A stretch of DNA of 64,000 bases from RHKX01 sp963823565 (GTDB lineage Bacteria > Actinomycetota > Thermoleophilia > Solirubrobacterales > 70-9). Where the stretch lies: positions 868,001-932,000 of the forward strand of contig CAWGLR010000003.1 of the NCBI GenBank assembly GCA_963823565.1, given 5' to 3'. The translations under genes and the position numbers were made by a program. Position 1 is the first letter of the stretch, and every line of letters starts with the position of its first letter. Shown here piece by piece: positions 1 to 7,094 of the stretch. The notes below the pieces were generated by a model. It had not been told where the DNA came from. It made no database searches and saw nothing but the letters and a program-made list of their open reading frames with translations.

Positions 1-1
1 C

Positions 2-907
2 GTCAGCCCGCGGCAGGCGTCGCTGGTCGGCCTGACCGTCTACCTCGCCGCGACGATCTACTTCGTCAACCACGACGGGATCCCGCTGGCGCGCGACCTG
101 GTGTTCGCCTGGATCCTCGTCGGGATGCTCGCGGTCTCGCTGACCGACCTGCGCGGCTGGGCCCGCGGCGCGTTCCTCGACTGGCTTCCGTTCTTCGGGA
201 TCCTGCTCGCCTACGACTTCCTCCGGGGCCAGGTGGGAAGCGACCCGCTGTTCCAGCCGCACGTCTTCCCGCAGATCGACTTCGACCGGGCGATCTTCGG
301 CGGCGTCCCGACCGTCCAGCTCCAGGAGCACCTGTTCCAGGCCGGGGACGTGAGCTGGCTCGACGTCGCCACCTGGGGCGTCTACATCACCCACTTCTTC
401 ACGATCTTCGTAATCGCCGCAACGCTCTGGCGCCTCGCCCGGCCGCTCTTCCTCGAGTTCCGCGCGATGGTGATCACCCTCACCGCGGCCGCGTTCGCGA
501 CCTACGCGCTGTTCCCGGCGGCGCCGCCGTGGATGGCATCCGAGGACGGTGTCATCGGCCCGGTGCATCGCACGATCGGCGACGTCTGGGGCTACCTCGG
601 CGCCGGCGGCGCGCAGGCGATCTGGGATCACGGCAGTGCCTTCTCCAACGAGGTCGCCGCCGTGCCCTCGCTGCACACCGGCTACCCGGTGCTGATCCTC
701 TGCTTCTTCTGGCGCTTCGGCTGGGTCGCCCGCTCCATCTGCCTGTTCTACGCGGTCGCCATGAGCTTCACCCTCGTCTACACGGGCGAGCACTACGTCT
801 TCGACATCGCGCTCGGCTGGGTCTACGCGATCGCGACGTTCGCGATCGTCCGCGCGGTGCGCGCGGCGTGGGCGCGCTGGCGGACCAGGGCGGCCCTTCC
901 GGCCTAG
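2..907 (+). CDS. PAP2-family membrane phosphatase (5' end outside window)
   Basis: The frame is open through the left edge, so the N-terminus is missing; about 301 residues are visible. It is a polytopic membrane protein with several hydrophobic helices and the PAP2 signature: a PSLHT motif (about residue 222 of the visible part) followed by a GEHYVFD motif carrying the His-x3-Asp catalytic pair. Members dephosphorylate lipid phosphates or transfer phospho-head groups on the outer face of the membrane; the inositol-phosphorylceramide-synthase-like subgroup has the same PSLHT form. The substrate cannot be told from sequence. Its stop codon overlaps the 3' end of the convergent YbjQ gene by 4 nt. 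Confidence 0.85.
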   Translation, partial: VSPRQASLVGLTVYLAATIYFVNHDGIPLARDLVFAWILVGMLAVSLTDLRGWARGAFLDWLPFFGILLAYDFLRGQVGSDPLFQPHVFPQIDFDRAIFGGVPTVQLQEHLFQAGDVSWLDVATWGVYITHFFTIFVIAATLWRLARPLFLEFRAMVITLTAAAFATYALFPAAPPWMASEDGVIGPVHRTIGDVWGYLGAGGAQAIWDHGSAFSNEVAAVPSLHTGYPVLILCFFWRFGWVARSICLFYAVAMSFTLVYTGEHYVFDIALGWVYAIATFAIVRAVRAAWARWRTRAALPA

Positions 908-1224
908 AGCTTGCGGGCGCGCACGGCCGTGCCGTAGGCGCAGATCTCGGTCCAGGTCGTGCCGAGCTCCGACGTGTCGAAGCGAAAAGCGATGATCGCG
1001 TTCGCGCCCTTGCCCTCGGCCTCCTCGACCAGCCGCTCGGTCGCGTGGGAGCGGCCGTCGGCGAGCATCTTCGTCATGCCCTTGAGCTCGCCGCCTACGA
1101 GCGACTTGATGCTCGCGCCGAACTGCGAGCCGATGTTGCGCGAGCGCACGGTGAGGCCGAACACCTCGCCGAAGATCTCCTCGATCTCGTAGCCGGGCAG
1201 GTCGTTCATGGTGGAGATGATCAT
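904..1224 (-). CDS. YbjQ/UPF0145 heavy-metal-binding-like domain protein
   Basis: A 106-residue protein matching the YbjQ (UPF0145) family over its full length: N-terminal PGYEIEEIFGEVFGLTVRS segment, central GGELKGMTKML and the C-terminal GANAIIAFRFDTSE region. The family forms pentameric rings; its biochemical role is not established. The ATG at 1224 is supported by a TACAGT box (1231-1236) exactly 6 nt upstream on the minus strand, as for a leaderless message. The gene is convergent with the PAP2 phosphatase. Confidence 0.88.
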   Translation of the reverse strand: MIISTMNDLPGYEIEEIFGEVFGLTVRSRNIGSQFGASIKSLVGGELKGMTKMLADGRSHATERLVEEAEGKGANAIIAFRFDTSELGTTWTEICAYGTAVRARKL

Positions 1225-1230
1225 CGGGCG

Positions 1231-1236
1231 ACTGTA
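1231..1236 (-). promoter_or_regulatory. -10 box of YbjQ-family gene (leaderless)
   Basis: TACAGT on the minus strand, separated by exactly 6 nt from the ATG at 1224. The spacing matches a dozen other genes here and implies that transcription begins at or within 1 nt of the start codon. Confidence 0.5.
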
Positions 1237-1299
1237 ACGAGGGCGGGCGGATGCAGGCCTCTTAGGTCGCCCTAATCGATCCTGCTAGCCTCGCGATGG

Positions 1300-1485
1300 A
1301 TGCCGCAGGGACGGGTCGTCAAGACCAAGAAGAAGTGCTGCAAGTCGGGGCCGCGCTGCAAGCGGTGCCCGGCGGCGATGAAGAAGCTCGAGCGCCGCGG
1401 GCTCGCGACGCGGGTCAGCAAGCGCAGCTACACGGTCTCCCTGGACGCAACGAAGAAAGACATCAAGCTAGCCCGTAAGCGGTAG
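1300..1485 (+). CDS. Small Cys-rich basic protein
   Basis: A 61-residue, strongly basic protein with a CCKSGPRCKRCP motif (about residues 13-24), that is a CC-x5-C-x2-C cysteine cluster that could bind zinc or a metal, followed by a basic helix. Similar short proteins with the CC...CKRCP signature occur in many actinobacteria (recalled family knowledge) but have no known function. ATG 1300 is preferred over the out-of-frame ATG at 1296 because the encoded protein has the cysteine motif; a TAGCCT hexamer lies at 1286-1291, 8 nt upstream. A double-hairpin repeat follows the stop codon by 16 nt. Confidence 0.7.
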   Translation: MPQGRVVKTKKKCCKSGPRCKRCPAAMKKLERRGLATRVSKRSYTVSLDATKKDIKLARKR

Positions 1486-1501
1486 CGCCCCACCAGGCTA
1501 C

Positions 1502-1571
1502 GATCCTGCCGCCGGAGAGTGGCGGGACCCGGCGCATCCGGACGCGAGCGGAGGATTGCGCCGGAGTTATC
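1502..1571 (+). repeat. Double-hairpin intergenic repeat, copy A
   Basis: First of four copies of a 70-bp element. Hairpin 1 pairs GATCCTGCC (1502-1510) with GGCGGGACC (1521-1529) around a 10-nt variable loop; this copy has one mismatch. Hairpin 2 pairs CCGGCGCA (1529-1536) with TGCGCCGG (1557-1564), enclosing the conserved core CCGGACGCG...GCGGAGGAT, with an inner TCCG/CGGA pairing. A conserved GTTAT tail follows (1566-1570). The outer stem of hairpin 2 differs in sequence but stays paired in every copy. It lies 16 nt after the small Cys-rich gene and just upstream of a TAGGAT box (1572-1577) for the alcohol dehydrogenase. Confidence 0.8.
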
Positions 1572-1608
1572 TAGGATCGCCTCCACCCCGGAGAGGAGAG
1601 GAGATTCC

Positions 1609-2721
1609 ATGCGAATGCGCGCGGCTGTGCTGGAGGAGTTCGGCGAGCCCCTGGTGATCCAGGAGCTCGAGCTCGCGGACCCCGAGCCCGGCGAGGTGCT
1701 GGTCCGGCTGGTGGCCTGCGGCGTCTGCCACACCGACCTCTACACGGCGTCCGGCGCCGATCCGTCCGGCTACGCCCCGGCGGTCCTCGGCCACGAGGGC
1801 GCCGGCGTCGTCGAGCGCGTCGGCGAGGGTGTCACCTCGGTCGCCGAGGGCGACCACGTCGTCACCCTCTTCTCGCCCCAGTGCGGCGAGTGCGTCCACT
1901 GCGTCGACCCGCGGACCAACCTCTGCATGGCGATCCGCGCCGAGCAGAACCTCGGCCACCTCCCTGACGGGACGGTGCGGCTGAGCCGCCCCGGCGGCGA
2001 GGACATCCGCCACTTCATGGGCACCTCGACCTTCGCCGAGTACACGGTGATGCCGGAGATCGCGCTCGCCAAGGTCGATCCCGAGGCGCCGCTCGAGGGC
2101 GCCTGCCTGTTCGCATGCGGCCTCTCGACCGGCCTCGGCGCGGCGATGAACACCGCCAAGGTCGAGCCGGGGACCACGTGCGTCGTCTTCGGGGCCGGCA
2201 TGGTCGGCCTCGGCGCGGTCGCCGGCTGCCGCCTCCAGGGCGCCGAGCGGATCATCTGCGTCGACCTCTCCGACGAGCGCCTCGAGCTCGCCCGCGGTCA
2301 GGGCGCCACCGACCTGATGAAGGCCGACGAGAACACGGTCGAGCGGATCCTCGAGATGACCGACGGCGGCTTCGGCGCCGACTACACGTTCGAGGCGACC
2401 GGCAACGTCAAGGTGATGGCCCAGGCCGTCGAGGCGGCGCGGATGGCCTGGGGCCTCTGCACGATCGCCGGCGTCGCCGGCAAGGGGGAGACCCTCGACG
2501 TGGTCCCGCGCTGGCTCATCACCGGGCGCCGGATCGCCGGCAGTTCCTTCGGCGGCGTCAAGGGCCGCGAGGGCGTGCCGAAGCTGGTCGACCTCTGGAT
2601 GCAGGGCGAGATCGACGTCGATCCCTTCATCTCGCACCGGATCACCCTCGACGAGGTCAACCGCGGCTTCGAGCTGATGGAGGCCCAGGACGGGATCCGC
2701 AGCGTTATCCAGTTCAGCTAG
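1609..2721 (+). CDS. Zinc-dependent alcohol dehydrogenase, class III-like
   Basis: A 370-residue medium-chain dehydrogenase. Catalytic zinc ligands are visible as Cys40 and His62 in the GHEGAG motif; the structural zinc site is Cys92, Cys95, Cys98 and Cys106. The Rossmann GAGMVGLGAV motif binds NAD(H). Overall layout resembles S-(hydroxymethyl)thiol (formaldehyde) dehydrogenases such as mycobacterial MscR/AdhE2, and the following metallo-beta-lactamase-fold gene reproduces the MscR neighbourhood; the thiol cofactor is inference. The start is ATG 1609, preceded by a strong GGAGAGGAGAGGAG ribosome site, not the longer upstream frame. The gene is flanked on both sides by copies of the double-hairpin repeat. 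Confidence 0.88.
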   Translation: MRMRAAVLEEFGEPLVIQELELADPEPGEVLVRLVACGVCHTDLYTASGADPSGYAPAVLGHEGAGVVERVGEGVTSVAEGDHVVTLFSPQCGECVHCVDPRTNLCMAIRAEQNLGHLPDGTVRLSRPGGEDIRHFMGTSTFAEYTVMPEIALAKVDPEAPLEGACLFACGLSTGLGAAMNTAKVEPGTTCVVFGAGMVGLGAVAGCRLQGAERIICVDLSDERLELARGQGATDLMKADENTVERILEMTDGGFGADYTFEATGNVKVMAQAVEAARMAWGLCTIAGVAGKGETLDVVPRWLITGRRIAGSSFGGVKGREGVPKLVDLWMQGEIDVDPFISHRITLDEVNRGFELMEAQDGIRSVIQFS

Positions 2722-2744
2722 CCCTCCGCTGACAACAACACACC

Positions 2745-2815
2745 GGTCCTGCCGACAACGACTGGCGGGACCCGACCGGACCGGACGCGCAGCGGAGGAT
2801 CGGGTCGCAGCTATC
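2745..2815 (+). repeat. Double-hairpin intergenic repeat, copy B
   Basis: Hairpin 1: GGTCCTGCC (2745-2753) pairs fully with GGCGGGACC (2764-2772) around a 10-nt loop. Hairpin 2: CGACCGGA (2773-2780) pairs with TCGGGTCG (2800-2807) with one internal mismatch, around the conserved CCGGACGCG...GCGGAGGAT core. The tail reads GCTATC. It begins 23 nt after the dehydrogenase stop, and its tail runs directly into the -10 box of the next gene. Confidence 0.8.
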
Positions 2816-2817
2816 TT
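2812..2817 (+). promoter_or_regulatory. -10 box of MBL-fold gene (leaderless)
   Basis: TATCTT, 6 nt before ATG 2824. Its first four bases are the tail of double-hairpin repeat copy B, so the repeat occupies the upstream promoter region. Confidence 0.55.
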
Positions 2818-2823
2818 CTCCGC

Positions 2824-3597
2824 ATGGTTCTTCAAAGAGTTGAGCAATCCGAGTGGCTGTCAAACGCGTACCTCGCGGTCGACGAGCCGGGCGGCACCGG
2901 GGTCCTGATCGACTCCAACGGGGTCACCGATCCGCTCTGCGAGCGCGCCGAGCGCGAGGGGACGACGATCACCCACATCCTGCTCACCCACCACCACTGG
3001 GACCACGTCTTCGGGCTGAAGGAGCTCGCGGAGCGGTTCGGCGGCGTCCCGGTGCTCGCCCACCCGAAGTGCCGCGAGCTGCTCGACGACGGCCTCGTCA
3101 CCGGGACGATCGACCACGGCGACGTCGTCGAGACCGGCGACCTGCGGATCGAGGCCATCCACACTCCGGGCCATTGCGCCGACCACCTGGCGCTGCGGAT
3201 CAACGACGACGACTGCCTCACCGCCGACGTCCTCTTCAAGGGCACGGTCGGCGGCACCGGCGCCCCGGGAGCGACCGGGCTCGGCGACCTCAAGGCGTCG
3301 ATCATGGACCGGCTGATGGAGCTGCCCAACGACACGAGGATCCACCCGGGACATCGCCAGCCCTCGACGATCATCGACGAGTGGGAGAACAACCCGTTCA
3401 TCCGCCTCTGGCGCGGGCTCGACGAGCCGACGTCCGAGCCGGTCTCGATCGGCCCGCCCGACGCCGCCGAGCGCCGCGAGGCCGAGCTGCTGCTGTGGGC
3501 GCCCGACTACGACGGCGGCAACAAGGCGCTGATCCGCTACGCCGACGACGGCACCGAGACGATCACCGGCGGGTCACAGGTCAAGCGCGAGAAATAA
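2824..3597 (+). CDS. Metallo-beta-lactamase-fold hydrolase (glyoxalase II-like)
   Basis: A 257-residue MBL-fold enzyme. The metal-binding HxHxDH motif is His56-x-His58-x-Asp60-His61, followed by further ligands in TPGHCADH and the later PGHRQPS segment. The family hydrolyses thioesters such as S-lactoylglutathione or related thiol esters. Lying directly behind a class III-like dehydrogenase, it could hydrolyse the thioester that the dehydrogenase makes, as proposed for the MBL gene beside mycobacterial mscR; substrate is inference. The stop codon TAA (3595-3597) lies within the tail of repeat copy C. Confidence 0.85.
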   Translation: MVLQRVEQSEWLSNAYLAVDEPGGTGVLIDSNGVTDPLCERAEREGTTITHILLTHHHWDHVFGLKELAERFGGVPVLAHPKCRELLDDGLVTGTIDHGDVVETGDLRIEAIHTPGHCADHLALRINDDDCLTADVLFKGTVGGTGAPGATGLGDLKASIMDRLMELPNDTRIHPGHRQPSTIIDEWENNPFIRLWRGLDEPTSEPVSIGPPDAAERREAELLLWAPDYDGGNKALIRYADDGTETITGGSQVKREK

Positions 3598-3663
3598 CGC
3601 CGGGGCAATCCTCCGCTTCGCGTCCGGAGGCCCCGGGTCCCGCCACGCGTCGGGGGCAGGACC
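3594..3663 (-). repeat. Double-hairpin intergenic repeat, copy C (inverted)
   Basis: Minus-strand copy. Hairpin 1: GGTCCTGCC (complement of 3655-3663) pairs with GGCGGGACC (3636-3644) around a 10-nt loop. Hairpin 2: CCGGGGC (3630-3636) pairs with GCCCCGG (3600-3606), perfect over 7 bp, with an inner CTCCG/CGGAG stem around the conserved core. The tail GTTAT (3594-3598), read on the plus strand, contains the TAA stop of the MBL gene. Confidence 0.8.
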
Positions 3664-3675
3664 GGGCGGGGTGAA

Positions 3676-3681
3676 TAAGAT
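3676..3681 (+). promoter_or_regulatory. -10 box of MaoC-type gene pair (leaderless)
   Basis: TAAGAT located exactly 6 nt before ATG 3688, the first gene of the two-gene hydratase operon. Confidence 0.55.
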
Positions 3682-3687
3682 CGCGCG

Positions 3688-4128
3688 ATGCCAGTCAAGA
3701 CCGACGCGATAGGCAAGGAGTATCCGGCCGTCACCTACGAGGTGGGGGCCGAGAAGATCCGCGAATACGCCGATGCCGTCGGCGAGTCCGGCGACGTCCA
3801 CCGCGACCGCGAGGCGGCGCGGGCGGCCGGCTTTCGCGACGTCGTCGCCCCGCCGATGTTCGTCGTCGTCTACAGCGCCCGGGCGATGGCGCCGGGGATC
3901 TTCGATCCCGACGTCGGCATCAACTTCGCGACGATGGTCCACGGCGGCCAGGAGTTCGTCTGGGGCGAGCCGGTCTGCGCCGGCGACACGATCACGACGA
4001 CGGCGCGCGTCGCCGACATCAGCGAGCGGGACGGCAAGGGCTTCTACGTCTTCGAGTCCGTCTCGACCAACCAGGACGGCCAGGAGGTCGTCCGCGGGAC
4101 CTGGACGAACATCGTCCGGGGCGTCTGA
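3688..4128 (+). CDS. MaoC-type dehydratase subunit, N-terminal FAS1-like hotdog (HadA-like)
   Basis: A 146-residue hotdog-fold protein of the FAS1-like dehydratase (UPF0336) type, recognisable from its N-terminal VTYEVGAEKIREYADAVGE helix, the VVAPPMFVVV segment and VHGGQEF motif. In mycobacteria the homologous HadA pairs with HadB to form a (3R)-hydroxyacyl-ACP dehydratase, HadA being the structural subunit. Here it is followed 10 nt later by the catalytic-type partner. Whether the substrate is an ACP or CoA thioester cannot be seen; there are no other lipid-synthesis genes adjacent. Confidence 0.83.
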   Translation: MPVKTDAIGKEYPAVTYEVGAEKIREYADAVGESGDVHRDREAARAAGFRDVVAPPMFVVVYSARAMAPGIFDPDVGINFATMVHGGQEFVWGEPVCAGDTITTTARVADISERDGKGFYVFESVSTNQDGQEVVRGTWTNIVRGV

Positions 4129-4138
4129 GGAGCGAGCG

Positions 4139-4540
4139 ATGCCGGATCTGAACGAGGGCGACGCGATCCCGGAGCTGCGGGTGACGCCCGACAAGTACCT
4201 GCCGCACCGCTACGCGGGCGCGTCGGGGGACTTCAACCCGATCCACATCGACAACGAGTTCGCGCAGGCGGTCGGCCTGCCGCGGAACATCCTCCACGGC
4301 CTCTACTCGATGGCCCAGGTCGCCCGCGCGCAGACCGAGGCGGCCGGCGGCGACCCGCGAGCGTTGCGCCGCCTGCAGGTCCAGTTCCGCGGCATGGGCG
4401 TGCCCGAGGAGGAGATCGTGGTCACCGGGACGGTGCGCGGGCGCGACGGCGACCGCGTCGTCGTCGACACCGAGGCGCGCCAGGGAGACAACGGGATCAT
4501 CCGCAACGCCGAGGCGGAGCTCGAGATCCGGGACGCGTAG
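4139..4540 (+). CDS. MaoC-type dehydratase subunit, catalytic hotdog (HadB-like)
   Basis: A 133-residue MaoC-domain protein with the hydratase-2 signature GDFNPIHIDNEFAQ (about residues 30-43), whose Asp and His form the catalytic pair. It follows the FAS1-like partner in one operon, so the two products very probably form a heterodimeric (R)-specific enoyl thioester hydratase/dehydratase. The ATG at 4139 is chosen because GAGGAGCGAG lies just upstream. The next gene starts immediately after its TAG. Confidence 0.85.
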   Translation: MPDLNEGDAIPELRVTPDKYLPHRYAGASGDFNPIHIDNEFAQAVGLPRNILHGLYSMAQVARAQTEAAGGDPRALRRLQVQFRGMGVPEEEIVVTGTVRGRDGDRVVVDTEARQGDNGIIRNAEAELEIRDA

Positions 4541-4876
4541 TTGAGGCGCTTCGCGATCGCCGCGATCGCGCTGGCGCTAGCCCTCGTCGCGGTCCCCGTC
4601 ACCGGCGCGGCGGTGGAGATCTCCGAGGATCCGACCTGCAAGGACGTGAACGCCGGCGTGGTCGAGCTCGGGCGGGGGGAGGACTGCTTCAACGGCTCGA
4701 CCGCGCGCCGGGCGGGCGTCGTCGGCTTCCTCGCCGCCTCCGTGGTCGTCGCGCTGGGGACCGCGCTCGTCGGCGCGGCGGCGGCGATCCGCGGCAGCAG
4801 CGGCTTCCTGTTCGCCCTCGGCGCAATGGTCGCGATCGGCCTCTTCGCCGCTGCCTGCGGGGTCGCCCGCTTCTGA
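4541..4876 (+). CDS. Small secreted/membrane protein of unknown function
   Basis: A 111-residue protein starting with TTG directly after the upstream TAG stop. An N-terminal hydrophobic segment (about residues 4-23) looks like a signal peptide or anchor; a short soluble loop with two cysteines (DPTCKDV and GEDCFNG) follows, then two transmembrane helices (about residues 61-83 and 89-108). The two loop cysteines could form an extracytoplasmic disulfide. No family recognised. It is co-directional with the hydratase genes and just precedes hrcA. Confidence 0.6.
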   Translation: MRRFAIAAIALALALVAVPVTGAAVEISEDPTCKDVNAGVVELGRGEDCFNGSTARRAGVVGFLAASVVVALGTALVGAAAAIRGSSGFLFALGAMVAIGLFAAACGVARF

Positions 4877-4894
4877 GCGCTCGACGCCGCTTCC

Positions 4895-4900
4895 TAGAAT
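4895..4900 (+). promoter_or_regulatory. -10 box of hrcA (near-leaderless)
   Basis: TAGAAT, 7 nt before ATG 4908. No CIRCE inverted repeat is found in the 31-nt gap upstream of hrcA. Confidence 0.5.
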
Positions 4901-4907
4901 CCACGGC

Positions 4908-5945
4908 ATGCTCACCGAGCGGCAAGAGCTGATCCTCGACCTGGCGGTCGAGGCCTACCTGAAGACGGGAACCCCCGTCGGGTCGAAGGCGATCGCCGAG
5001 CGCAGCGACATCGACTGGGGCCCGTCGACGGTACGGGCCGAGCTCGCCGAGCTCGAGCGCGAGGGCTATCTCGCCCAGCCGCACACCTCCGCCGGCCGCG
5101 TGCCGACCGACGCCGGCTACCGGCGCTACGCCGACGACCTGCTCGAGTCGCGGGTCCAGGCCGGGGCGAGGCCGATCGGCGAGCCGCCCGCCGCGGGCCT
5201 CTCGCGCGTCCGCCAGGAGGTTGAGGAGGCCCTGCGCGAGACCACCGCCGCGCTGGCCCAGGCCAACGACCTGCTGGCGCTCGCGACGGCGCCGCCGGCG
5301 AGCACGGCGACCATCCACCGGGTCGAGGTTCTGCTGCTTCAGCCTCGCGTCGTCGCCGTCGTCGCGATCGCCGACAACGGCGAGGTCGCCAAGCGCGTCT
5401 ACACCTTCGAGCGGTCCGTCGACACGGGCCTCGTCGAGTGGGCCTCCTCGTTCCTCAACGAGCGGTTGACCGGCGTCGGCATCGGGTCGCGGACGATCGC
5501 CTCGCGCCTCGGCGATCCCACCCTCGGCTCCGCCGAGCGCGGGTTCCTCGCCCAGATCGAGGGCGCGATCACCGAGCTCGCCGAGGCGACGCCCCAGCAG
5601 CTCTACATGGACGGCACCGCGCGCCTGCTCTCCGAGAGCCACGCCGGCGACATCCCGCACCCCGACGGCGTCGTCCGCGCGCTCGAGGGCCGGGTCAGCG
5701 TGCTCTCGGTGCTGCGCTCGGCGCTGCGCGAGCGCTCGGTCTTCCTCTGCATCGGCGCGGAGAACCCCGAGCCGGCGCTGCACTCGGTCAGCCTCGTCGG
5801 CGCCAGCTACGGCCTCGGCTACCGCAACCTCGGCGCCGTCGGCGTCGTCGGCCCGCTGCGGATGGACTACGCCCGCGCGATCGACTCGGTCCGCGACGCC
5901 GCCGGCGAGCTCTCGCGCCTCTTCGCGACGGTCTACGAGGGGTAG
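4908..5945 (+). CDS. hrcA: Heat-inducible transcriptional repressor HrcA
   Basis: A 345-residue HrcA of normal length. The N-terminal winged helix is clear (LTERQELILDLAVEAYLKTG, GSKAIAERS, STVRAELAELEREGYL, HTSAGRVPTDAGYR), followed by the GAF-like dimerisation region. HrcA represses groE/dnaK-type operons by binding CIRCE elements, with GroEL as its activity sensor. No CIRCE lies upstream, so the regulated promoter is probably elsewhere in the genome. The gene heads the conserved hrcA-dnaJ-prmA block; dnaJ starts 6 nt after its stop. Confidence 0.95.
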   Translation: MLTERQELILDLAVEAYLKTGTPVGSKAIAERSDIDWGPSTVRAELAELEREGYLAQPHTSAGRVPTDAGYRRYADDLLESRVQAGARPIGEPPAAGLSRVRQEVEEALRETTAALAQANDLLALATAPPASTATIHRVEVLLLQPRVVAVVAIADNGEVAKRVYTFERSVDTGLVEWASSFLNERLTGVGIGSRTIASRLGDPTLGSAERGFLAQIEGAITELAEATPQQLYMDGTARLLSESHAGDIPHPDGVVRALEGRVSVLSVLRSALRERSVFLCIGAENPEPALHSVSLVGASYGLGYRNLGAVGVVGPLRMDYARAIDSVRDAAGELSRLFATVYEG

Positions 5946-5951
5946 CGACAG

Positions 5952-7094
5952 GTGCCGGAGGACTACTACGAGACCCTCGGCGTTGACCGGGGGGCGGACG
6001 AGGCGGAGATCAAGAAGGCGTTCCGGCGCCTGGCCCGCGAGCTGCACCCCGACGTCAACACCGAGGACCCCGAGGCCGAGGAGAAGTTCAAGGCGGCCGC
6101 CGAGGCCTACGAGGTGCTCTCCGACCCCGAGCGGCGCCGCACCTACGACGCCTTCGGCCAGGAGGGCCTGCGCTCGGGCGGCTTCCACTCCCAGGCGGCG
6201 GGCGCCGCCGGCTTCCAGGACATCTTCGACGCGATCTTCGGCGCCGGGTCGGGCCGCGGCCCCTCCCCGTTCGAGGACCTCTTCGGGGCCGCCGGCCCGG
6301 CGGGCCCGGCGGCCGGCGGGGACGTCGCCACAGCGGTCGAGATCGAGCTCGCCGACGTCCTCGAGGGGGCCAAGCACGAGGTCGCCTTCCAGGCGGTCGT
6401 CCGCTGCGACCACTGCAACGGCAACGGCGCCGAGCCCGGCACCCCGATCCATACCTGCGAGACCTGCGGCGGCGCCGGGCAGGTGAGACAGGCGACCCGC
6501 ACCCCCTTCGGCCAGGTGGTCCGCGCCTCGGCCTGCCCGACCTGCGGTGGCGACGGCAAGGTCGCCGAGACCCCCTGCGAGGTCTGCCGCGGCGCCGGCG
6601 TCCGCAGGGAGCGCAAGACCTACGAGGTCGACGTCCCCGCGGGGATCGAGAGCGGCCAGCGCATCCGCATCTCCGGCGCCGGTCACGCCGGCGAGCCGGG
6701 CGCGCCCGACGGCGACCTCTACGTCCAGGTCCGGGTGGCCGACGACCCGCGCTTCGCCCGCGAGGGCTCCGACCTGATCACGGTCCTCGACGTTCCGGCG
6801 ACGACGGCGATGCTCGGCGGCACCCTCCCGGTGGAGACGCTGACCGGCGAGGCGGAGGTCGAGCTCGAGCCGGGCACCCAGCACGGCGACTCCATCCGCC
6901 TCCGCGGCGAGGGCCTGCCGACGCTGCGCAGCCCGCGCCGCGGCGACCTCCACGTCGCGATCAAGGTCATCACGCCGGTCCGCCTCAGCGACGAGCAGCG
7001 GGAGCTGGTCGAGCGGCTCGACGCCACCCTGGACGAGCGCAACGCGCCTGGCGGCGAGGGCATCTTCCAGCGGGTCAAGCGCGCGTTCCAGTGA
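5952..7094 (+). CDS. dnaJ: Chaperone protein DnaJ
   Basis: A 380-residue type I DnaJ. It has the N-terminal J domain with the HPD triad at residues 32-34, a Gly/Phe-rich linker, four CxxCxGxG zinc-finger repeats (CDHCNGNG, CETCGGAG, CPTCGGDG, CEVCRGAG) and the C-terminal substrate-binding domain. It stimulates the ATPase of DnaK and delivers unfolded clients. It starts with GTG 6 nt after hrcA and overlaps prmA by 4 nt, so it is probably co-transcribed with its own regulator's gene; dnaK and grpE are not in the window. Confidence 0.96.
   Translation: MPEDYYETLGVDRGADEAEIKKAFRRLARELHPDVNTEDPEAEEKFKAAAEAYEVLSDPERRRTYDAFGQEGLRSGGFHSQAAGAAGFQDIFDAIFGAGSGRGPSPFEDLFGAAGPAGPAAGGDVATAVEIELADVLEGAKHEVAFQAVVRCDHCNGNGAEPGTPIHTCETCGGAGQVRQATRTPFGQVVRASACPTCGGDGKVAETPCEVCRGAGVRRERKTYEVDVPAGIESGQRIRISGAGHAGEPGAPDGDLYVQVRVADDPRFAREGSDLITVLDVPATTAMLGGTLPVETLTGEAEVELEPGTQHGDSIRLRGEGLPTLRSPRRGDLHVAIKVITPVRLSDEQRELVERLDATLDERNAPGGEGIFQRVKRAFQ

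Noticed and set aside
4877..4907. Possible CIRCE operator before hrcA
   Set aside because: No TTAGCACTC/GAGTGCTAA-type inverted repeat is present; GAGCGCTC is only a short chance palindrome at the 5' end of the gap.
4689..6953. Long minus-strand open frame (754 codons) across hrcA and dnaJ
   Set aside because: It is antisense to two clear genes and is composed of Arg/Ala/Gly runs typical of shadow frames in GC-rich DNA.
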